NCBI GenBank assembly: GCA_013202635.1 | Contig: JABMRO010000547.1 | Coordinates: forward strand, 1-5,445 | Reading direction: 5' to 3' | DNA: 5,445 bases | Origin: Planctomycetota bacterium | GTDB taxonomy: Bacteria > Planctomycetota > Phycisphaerae > Sedimentisphaerales > Anaerobacaceae | Shown: piece after piece, positions 1 to 5,445 of the stretch | Layout: each line of letters starts with the position of its first letter | Numbering within the stretch: position 1 is the stretch's first letter | Program-made: the position numbers and the translations under genes | The notes under the pieces: model-generated | The model's database searches: none | What the model saw: the letters and a program-made list of their open reading frames with translations, nothing else | Told to the model about the DNA's origin: nothing

Positions 1-1
1 C

Positions 2-2830
2 ATGATGGCTTTTGCCATTGGTTCATTAGTAAAAGCTCGTGGTAGAGAATGGGTTGTACTTCCCGATTCTAACGACAAGATATTGATACTTCGGCCCTTA
101 GGTGGAACCGAGGACGAAGTTACCGGGATACATTTGAATTTGGAGGATGTTGATTCTGCACAGTTTGAACTTCCGGACCCCATGCAAGTTGGTGATTACC
201 GCTCCTGTCGTTTACTTAGGGATGCTTTACGGTTGGGTTTTCGTTCAAGCGCAGGACCTTTTCGCTCCTTTGCTAAGATCGCAGTTGAGCCCCGTCCTTA
301 CCAATTGGTCCCCTTATTAATAGCCCTTAAACTGAATCCTATTAGGTTGTTAATTGCTGATGATGTCGGTATCGGGAAAACAATCGAAGCTTGCCTCGTT
401 GCAAGGGAACTCTTGGACCGTGGAGAATCTCGTAGATTAGCTGTTCTTTGTCCACCACATTTGGCAGAACAATGGCAAATGGAACTGAAGAACAAATTTC
501 ACATTGAGGCCGAATTAGTACTGTCGAGTACCGCTACAAGGTTGGAGCGAAAATACAGAATTGGTAATCAGTCACTTTTTGATATGTGTCCATATGTTGT
601 TGTCTCAACCGATTTTATTAAATCGGACCGACGCCGAGACGATTTTTTGCGAGCATGCCCTGAGCTGGTAATAGTTGACGAGGCTCATGGTTGTGCTTAT
701 GGTGCCGTCGGACGTGGTGGTCGACATCAGCGTTATGAATTGATTAAAGGACTTGCCGCCAATCAAGAACGACATATGATTTTTGTCACTGCTACACCCC
801 ACAGCGGTAAAGAAGAAGCTTTTCGTTCCTTATTGACATTTCTAAATACTAACTTTGCCTACCTTCCTGAAAATCTTTCGGGCCGTGAAAATGAACATCA
901 CCGTAGGCAATTGGCAGGTCATTTTATCCAGCGACGCAGGGCTGATATTCGTCACTATCTGCAGACGGAAACACCTTTCCCTGACCGTGAAGAAGCAGAA
1001 GAGACGTACAAGCTTTCTAGCGAGTATAGAAAACTGTTTGATCGTGTTCTAAATTACGCCCGAGAAACCGTAATTGATAAAGAAGGCCATCGGCACAAGC
1101 AACGGGTGCGATGGTGGTCAGCGTTGGCATTGCTGCGCTCACTGGCATCAAGTCCTGCAGCCGCTGCAGCCACCTTGCGAAGCCGTGCCGCCACTGCAGA
1201 TACTGAAACTGCTGAGGAAGCGGATGAGATCGGCCAGCAAACAGTACTCGACCTTAATGATGAGGAAATATCGGAAAGGTTAGATATTGCACCTGGATGT
1301 GACATCGGAGAACAAGCTGAAGATGAGGCAGCAAACCGCAGGCGTTTACTTGCGATGGCACGCGACGCTGATAAGTTGAAAGGTGAAAAAGACCAAAAGG
1401 TCATAGATGCAGTAGAATTAGTCAAATCTTTCTTAAAAGATGGCTACCGTCCTATACTTTTCTGTCGTTTTATCCCGACTGCCGATTATGTTGCCGAAGA
1501 ACTTCGCAAAAGACTTCCAAGGGGTGTAGAAGTTTTTTCTATCACGGGGACTCTACCCCCGAAGGAAAGGGAGAACCGTATATTGCAACTGGCAAAATCC
1601 TCTAAACGGGTCCTCGTATGCACTGATTGTTTGAGTGAAGGCATAAACCTTCAAGATAATTTCGATGCAGTTATGCACTACGATCTATGTTGGAATCCAA
1701 CACGACACGAACAGCGTGAGGGGAGAGTTGATCGTTTCGGACAACCGCAACCAAAAGTTCGCGTCCTGACCTATTACGGCACCGATAATCAGATAGATGG
1801 TATTGTTCTTGATGTTCTTATTCGCAAGCACAGGACAATTCGCAGTTCGCTCGGCATCTCAGTTGCTGTTCCTGCAAGCACAAATGAAGTCATTGAGGCT
1901 ATATTCGAAGGATTACTGCTACGAGAGCAGGCGGGCACAGCTGAAGCGTATCTCCCAGGTTTTGACGAGTATTTTAAGCCAAAGAAAGAGGATTTATTCG
2001 CCAAATGGGAGAGTGCAAAGGAAAAAGAGAAGCGATCCCGCACTATGTTTGCTCAGGAAACAATCAAGGTTGAAGAGGTTTCGCACGAGCTTCAAGCGGT
2101 CCAGTCGGCTATTGGATCGGGAGTTGATGTGGCTGAATTTACGAAGCAGGCTTTTCAAGCCCACAAAGCAGTTGTTACGGAAAATGGTGATGGCACTGTT
2201 GAGTTTGATTTAACGGAAGTTCCTCGTTCACTCCGTGATGCCATAGGAAACATCGAGTCATTTAGGGCACGTTTTGAAATGCCTGTTAAAGATGGCACAA
2301 TTTATTTAAACCGTACACATCCGATTGTTGAAGGCTTGGCCAACTATGTGATGAATACGTCTCTTGATCCGATCGAGGAGGGGATTGCTCGTCGCGCAGG
2401 AGTAGTCTATACCAAAAGTGTTCAACGACGTACAACAGTTTTGTTAGTTAGATACCGTTATCATATTATCACTAAACATGGTGACCAGGAAAAGACCCTG
2501 CTGGCTGAGGACTGTCGACTGCTGGCCTTTGCCGGGTCTCCAGCTAATGCCGAATGGCTTGACCAAGAACAGGCTGAGGCTCTCCTGCAGGCAAAACCTG
2601 ACAGGAATATAAGTCCGGAGCAGGCAAGTGATTTTGTTCGTAAGGTCACTGACGATTTTGACCAGCTTCAGTCTTATCTTAGTGAAAAAGCCAAAAGTTA
2701 CGGCCAGGAGCTACTTGATGCTCATCAGCGAGTACGAAAGGCTGCACAGGCTCGAGGTGTGAGCTATCGTGTAGAACCCAAGCTTCCTCCGGATGTTTTG
2801 GGTATCTATGTCTATCTGCCGGCCGTTTAA
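2..2830 (+). CDS. drmD: DISARM SNF2-like helicase DrmD
   Basis: This is a 942-residue superfamily 2 ATPase of the SNF2/RapA (HepA) type, expected to move along double-stranded DNA using ATP as part of cytoplasmic anti-phage defence. Motifs seen in order: Q-motif PRPYQ (97-101), Walker A DDVGIGKT (120-127), Walker B DEAH (226-229), motif III TATP (263-266), motif V TDCLSEGINLQ (541-551) and motif VI QREGRVDRFGQ (571-581) with its arginine fingers. The two lobes are separated by an Ala-rich then acidic linker (about 383-445). The N-terminal stretch GSLVKARGREWVVLP (7-21), the HPIVEGLANYV segment (773-783) and the ending LPPDVLGIYVYLP (928-940) agree with what I remember of DrmD rather than chromatin-type SNF2 proteins. 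A charged, probably helical region lies near 660-700. Two ATGs stand in tandem at 2 and 5; either could be the start, and the upstream signal is outside the window. No catalytic residue appears lost. The alternative is a RapA-like helicase of another defence cluster; the adjoining methylase favours DISARM class 1. Confidence 0.85.
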   Translation: MMAFAIGSLVKARGREWVVLPDSNDKILILRPLGGTEDEVTGIHLNLEDVDSAQFELPDPMQVGDYRSCRLLRDALRLGFRSSAGPFRSFAKIAVEPRPYQLVPLLIALKLNPIRLLIADDVGIGKTIEACLVARELLDRGESRRLAVLCPPHLAEQWQMELKNKFHIEAELVLSSTATRLERKYRIGNQSLFDMCPYVVVSTDFIKSDRRRDDFLRACPELVIVDEAHGCAYGAVGRGGRHQRYELIKGLAANQERHMIFVTATPHSGKEEAFRSLLTFLNTNFAYLPENLSGRENEHHRRQLAGHFIQRRRADIRHYLQTETPFPDREEAEETYKLSSEYRKLFDRVLNYARETVIDKEGHRHKQRVRWWSALALLRSLASSPAAAAATLRSRAATADTETAEEADEIGQQTVLDLNDEEISERLDIAPGCDIGEQAEDEAANRRRLLAMARDADKLKGEKDQKVIDAVELVKSFLKDGYRPILFCRFIPTADYVAEELRKRLPRGVEVFSITGTLPPKERENRILQLAKSSKRVLVCTDCLSEGINLQDNFDAVMHYDLCWNPTRHEQREGRVDRFGQPQPKVRVLTYYGTDNQIDGIVLDVLIRKHRTIRSSLGISVAVPASTNEVIEAIFEGLLLREQAGTAEAYLPGFDEYFKPKKEDLFAKWESAKEKEKRSRTMFAQETIKVEEVSHELQAVQSAIGSGVDVAEFTKQAFQAHKAVVTENGDGTVEFDLTEVPRSLRDAIGNIESFRARFEMPVKDGTIYLNRTHPIVEGLANYVMNTSLDPIEEGIARRAGVVYTKSVQRRTTVLLVRYRYHIITKHGDQEKTLLAEDCRLLAFAGSPANAEWLDQEQAEALLQAKPDRNISPEQASDFVRKVTDDFDQLQSYLSEKAKSYGQELLDAHQRVRKAAQARGVSYRVEPKLPPDVLGIYVYLPAV
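1155..1172 (+). repeat. Two 9-base tandem units encoding an alanine run in DrmD
   Basis: CTGCAGCCG is followed directly by CTGCAGCCA, two units of 9 bases differing only in the last base; a third CTGCAG occurs at 1194-1199. The repeat codes for the Ala run at residues 386-390 in the linker between the helicase lobes. It is most simply read as low-complexity linker sequence that may change length by slippage in steps of three codons without breaking the frame. No regulatory role is suggested. Confidence 0.5.
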
Positions 2831-2836
2831 GGAAAG
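2828..2836 (+). promoter_or_regulatory. Ribosome binding site of drmMI overlapping the drmD stop codon
   Basis: The bases TAAGGAAAG contain TAAGGA, which pairs with the anti-Shine-Dalgarno end of 16S rRNA. The GGA ends six bases before the ATG at 2840, a normal spacing. The TAA of this site is itself the stop codon of drmD, so ribosomes ending drmD sit on the start region of drmMI. This supports ATG 2840 as the start and suggests translational coupling of the two genes. Coupling is an inference from spacing. Confidence 0.65.
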
Positions 2837-2839
2837 ATA

Positions 2840-5445
2840 ATGCAAACCAGAAGCCGCGACATCTTCGCGACGATTCGAACCGAAGGAGCACTGCTTCCCG
2901 CAGACTTACTGCAGCGAATTTCCGAAGGTGACGGCGACCTGGAAGGCCTCAAGCCAGCCGATTATCATCTGGGCGAAACCGAGAAGCTAAATGAAGCGAT
3001 TAGCCGTTCCTGGAACAGGCTTTTGGCTGTATGGAATGGTTTTAATACTGTCGTGAATAAACTGCCCGAGAAGGACCTCGGTACTACTGCAACTCGCGAG
3101 AAATGGCTGCTGCCTCTTTTTCAGGAGTTGGGCTATGGCCGTCTCCCTACATCAAAGGCAGTAGATATAGAAGGTAAAAGCTATCCCATATCACACTTCT
3201 GGCAGCCAGCACCGATACACCTAATAGGCTGTCGAGTTGATATTGACCGCAGAACTGCTGGTGTAGCCGGTGCCGCCAGAGTCAGCCCGCATGGCCTCGT
3301 CCAGGAATTTCTAAACCGCTCTGACGATCACCTCTGGGCTTTTGTCTCCAACGGATTGAGACTGCGTATTCTGCGGGATAATATCAGCCTTACCCGCCAG
3401 GCATTCGTGGAATTTGACTTGGCTGGCATGATGGATGGCGAAGTCTATTCAGATTTCATTTTGCTGTGGCTGCTTTGTCATCAGTCGCGTGTAGAGGTCC
3501 CGGAAGATAAAACTCCTGAACATTGTTGGCTGGAAAAATGGTCTCAGGCAGCACAGAAGCAAGGCACAAGGGCTCTGGACCAGCTCCGTAATGGTGTTGA
3601 AGAAGCTATCAAATCACTTGGCAGTGGTTTTCTCTCGCATTTAGCGAATACCGAACTGAAGGACAAGCTCAAAAAAGGTACTCTCGACAAGCAGGACTAT
3701 TACCGTCAGCTTTTGCGAATAGTTTACCGCCTCATATTTATATTCGTTTCCGAAGATAGAGGTTTGTTATTTGATCCAAAAGCAGACCAGCACACAAAAG
3801 ACTTTTATATGCAACACTATTCTGCCACACGCTTGCGAAAACTTGCTCAAAACAAGCGTGGAACACGACATTATGACCTATGGCGAGGATTATCACTCGT
3901 TTTTGATAAGCTTGGCAGCAAAGAAGGTTGCCCCGAATTGGCCTTGCCGGCGTTAGGCAGCTTTCTCTGGTCGAAAGATGCAATCGCTGACCTTGATGGC
4001 TGTGATATTTCTAACCGGGATTTTCTGGAAGCAGTACGGGCTCTGGCATTTACTATTGATAACAATGTCTTGCGGGCGGTTGATTATAAAAATCTCGGTT
4101 CTGAAGAACTGGGCAGCGTCTATGAATCACTACTGGAACTGCACCCGGAACTGAACGTCGATGTCGGTACGTTTGAACTTACTACAGCTGCCGGCCACGA
4201 ACGCAAAACGACCGGCTCTTACTACACTCATTCAAGTCTGGTCAATTGCCTCCTCGATTCAGCCCTGGAGCCGGTGTTGGATGAAGCTGTTAAAAAAGAC
4301 AATCCTGAAAAAGCCATTCTTAACCTCAAGGTATGTGATCCGGCTACTGGCAGTGGTCACTTTCTTGTTGCTGCAGCCCACCGCATGGCCAAGCGACTGG
4401 CGGCTTTTCGAACCGGCGATGATGAACCGTCACCCGAAGCTACACACATGGCCCTGAGGGATGTCATAGGTCATTGTATCTATGGTGTCGATATGAATCC
4501 TATGGCGGTCGAACTGTGCAAGGTAAGCCTTTGGCTGGAAGCCCTTGAGCCTGGAAAGCCTTTATCATTTCTCGACCATCACATCAAATACGGCAACAGT
4601 TTACTTGGAACAACACCGGCCCTTATGGCCGATGGAATCCCAGATGATGCCTTTAAACCCATCGAAGGCGATGACAAGGTCCTCTGTAGAGAATTCAAAA
4701 AACAAAACAAGGATGAAAGAAAAGGCCAGGCCATGCTGTTCTATGGTACACGTCCCTGGGATCGTTTGGGTAATCTGCCGGTAAGTATGCTCTCCATTGA
4801 TGAAATGCCGGATGATACCGTTGAGGCTGTCGAACAAAAACGGAAGAAATATGCCGAGATAGTCAATTCCACCAGCTACAAGTTTGGCCAACTGTTGGCT
4901 GATACCTGGTGCGCTGCCTTTGTATTCCCTAAGACCAAGCAAATCGATTATCCCATAACAGAAAAGATATTTAGTGAAATAGAACAAAATCCTCACAACA
5001 TTGCTCTCTGGATGGAAGAAGAGATCAGCAGACTTAAGAAACAGTATCAATTCTTCCACTGGCATCTGGAATTCCCGGATGTTTTCCGAATTCCTGCTGA
5101 AAATGAAGCTCCTGAAAATGAACAGACTGGTTGGTCTGGTGGCTTCGACTGTGTTCTTGGGAACCCACCATGGGATCAAATTCAACTGGATCCAAGAGAA
5201 TTCTTTGCTACCCGAAATCTTGAGATTGCAAATGCTGCGCATATGTCAGCCCGCAAGAAGATGATTGAGGGACTTAAATCTTCGGATCCCAATTTGTACA
5301 ACTTGTTCAAAGCGGAACAGAGGCATCATGAGGGCGTGCAGCAGTTCATTCACACGAGCAATTTGTATCCTCTGACCAGTTATGGGAGACTCACCCTTGC
5401 ACCCTTATTTGCTGAGTTAACGCGAAATATCAAGGGAAACCACGG
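2840..5445 (+). CDS. drmMI: DISARM N6-adenine DNA methyltransferase DrmMI, 3' truncated by window
   Basis: The frame is open from ATG 2840 to the last base, giving 868 residues with no stop. It is a large Eco57I/PglX-like adenine methyltransferase that would transfer a methyl group from S-adenosylmethionine to adenine N6, marking host DNA as self. Key motifs: SEDRGLL (304-310) in the long N-terminal helical region; RKTTGSYYT (455-463), the usual entry to this methylase fold; SAM-binding motif I DPATGSGHF (500-508); YGVDMNP (548-554), whose Asp551 probably contacts SAM; GNSLLG (585-590); FHWHLEFPDVF (739-749); catalytic motif IV NPPW (775-778). Motif I precedes IV, as in gamma-class enzymes. 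The remaining catalytic motifs and the probable target-recognition domain would lie beyond base 5445, so specificity cannot be read. I see no convincing nuclease motif in the N-terminal 450 residues, which argues against a self-contained type IIG restriction enzyme. The start is set by TAAGGA six bases upstream, only 9 bases after drmD. BREX PglX is the main alternative, but the SNF2 partner argues for DrmMI. Confidence 0.85.
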   Translation, partial: MQTRSRDIFATIRTEGALLPADLLQRISEGDGDLEGLKPADYHLGETEKLNEAISRSWNRLLAVWNGFNTVVNKLPEKDLGTTATREKWLLPLFQELGYGRLPTSKAVDIEGKSYPISHFWQPAPIHLIGCRVDIDRRTAGVAGAARVSPHGLVQEFLNRSDDHLWAFVSNGLRLRILRDNISLTRQAFVEFDLAGMMDGEVYSDFILLWLLCHQSRVEVPEDKTPEHCWLEKWSQAAQKQGTRALDQLRNGVEEAIKSLGSGFLSHLANTELKDKLKKGTLDKQDYYRQLLRIVYRLIFIFVSEDRGLLFDPKADQHTKDFYMQHYSATRLRKLAQNKRGTRHYDLWRGLSLVFDKLGSKEGCPELALPALGSFLWSKDAIADLDGCDISNRDFLEAVRALAFTIDNNVLRAVDYKNLGSEELGSVYESLLELHPELNVDVGTFELTTAAGHERKTTGSYYTHSSLVNCLLDSALEPVLDEAVKKDNPEKAILNLKVCDPATGSGHFLVAAAHRMAKRLAAFRTGDDEPSPEATHMALRDVIGHCIYGVDMNPMAVELCKVSLWLEALEPGKPLSFLDHHIKYGNSLLGTTPALMADGIPDDAFKPIEGDDKVLCREFKKQNKDERKGQAMLFYGTRPWDRLGNLPVSMLSIDEMPDDTVEAVEQKRKKYAEIVNSTSYKFGQLLADTWCAAFVFPKTKQIDYPITEKIFSEIEQNPHNIALWMEEEISRLKKQYQFFHWHLEFPDVFRIPAENEAPENEQTGWSGGFDCVLGNPPWDQIQLDPREFFATRNLEIANAAHMSARKKMIEGLKSSDPNLYNLFKAEQRHHEGVQQFIHTSNLYPLTSYGRLTLAPLFAELTRNIKGNH
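5093..5122 (+). repeat. 15-base imperfect tandem duplication in drmMI (acidic linker)
   Basis: Two 15-base units, 5093-5107 and 5108-5122, share the identical 11 bases CTGAAAATGAA at 5097-5107 and 5112-5122. They encode PAENE-APENE (residues 752-761), a short acidic, proline-containing segment between FHWHLEFPDVF and the catalytic NPPW. The unit is a multiple of three, so the frame is kept. It looks like a small in-frame duplication in a surface loop. Confidence 0.5.

Larger units (their letters stand above)
2..5445 (+). other. Head of a class 1 DISARM defence locus (partial)
   Basis: A SNF2-like helicase followed immediately by a large N6-adenine methylase, on the same strand with a 9-base gap, is the gene pair that defines class 1 DISARM; class 2 uses DrmE and a cytosine-5 methylase instead. 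The core genes expected next are drmA (helicase), drmB (DUF1998 protein) and drmC (phospholipase-D-like nuclease), but none falls in the window. The call therefore rests on two of five expected genes and on their order. A two-gene orphan pair or a variant system with other partners remains possible. Confidence 0.72.

Noticed and set aside
1054..1425. 123-codon open frame on the - strand
   Set aside because: It is antisense to the Ala-rich and acidic linker of DrmD; the Ser/Ala-rich product is what low-complexity sequence gives on the opposite strand.
1797..2213. 138-codon open frame on the + strand in another frame
   Set aside because: It overlaps the DrmD coding frame completely, and its translation has no domain-like pattern.
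2840..3000. Apparent composition change at the start of the methylase gene
   Set aside because: Hand counts give about 45% GC for bases 1-180 and about 55% for 2881-3000, but the methylase looks more AT-rich again near 3700-3900. The change is local and does not show a separate origin of the two genes.
3164..3178. DIEGK at residues 109-113 of the methylase, resembling the E-x-K half of a PD-(D/E)XK nuclease site
   Set aside because: No properly spaced upstream acidic residue in a strand context is evident, and the short pattern is easily met by chance. It is not enough to call a nuclease domain.
4601..5242. 213-codon open frame on the - strand
   Set aside because: It lies wholly antisense to the methylase, across the segment from GNSLLG to the NPPW motif, whose + strand translation is strongly motif-bearing. 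Its own translation shows no recognisable domain.
2840..5445. Reading the methylase as BREX PglX
   Set aside because: The methylase folds are related and the motifs overlap, but the gene directly upstream is a SNF2/RapA-type helicase of DrmD type, and no BREX gene is seen. It cannot be fully excluded because the downstream genes are missing.

Overview
The window is a fragment of a bacterial defence locus. It holds two large genes on the + strand, in the same frame and separated by 9 bases, which together fill all of it. The first (2..2830) encodes a 942-residue SNF2/RapA-type helicase that fits DrmD. The second (2840 to beyond the end) encodes a very large N6-adenine DNA methyltransferase of the Eco57I/PglX-like kind that fits DrmMI. 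This pair, in this order, is the hallmark head of a class 1 DISARM anti-phage system (drmD-drmMI-drmA-drmB-drmC). The core genes drmA, drmB and drmC are not in the window, so the system-level call is an inference from gene content and order.

Layout. Bases 2..2830: drmD, apparently complete. Its N-terminus begins right at the window edge, so promoter and ribosome binding site are out of view. Bases 2831..2839: a short spacer with a Shine-Dalgarno-like TAAGGA that overlaps the drmD stop codon. Bases 2840..5445: drmMI, open to the last base (868 codons seen). It contains the SAM-binding and catalytic motifs but is cut shortly after the catalytic NPPW, so the remaining catalytic-domain motifs and the probable target-recognition domain lie downstream. 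No RNA gene, mobile element, CRISPR array, terminator or promoter is visible, and no gene is supported on the - strand.

How the genes would work together. In class 1 DISARM the methyltransferase marks host DNA at a specific site. The helicases and the phospholipase-D-like nuclease (DrmA, DrmB, DrmC) together with DrmD act against incoming unmarked DNA. The tight spacing here suggests that helicase and methylase are made from one message.

Organism. Base composition is intermediate (roughly mid-40s to mid-50s % GC in the lines counted by hand) and the genes look bacterial. DISARM moves widely by horizontal transfer, so I do not assign a taxon. Both genes look intact, without internal stops or frameshifts. 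Nothing in the window is clearly a new system type. The most useful open question is what follows the methylase.
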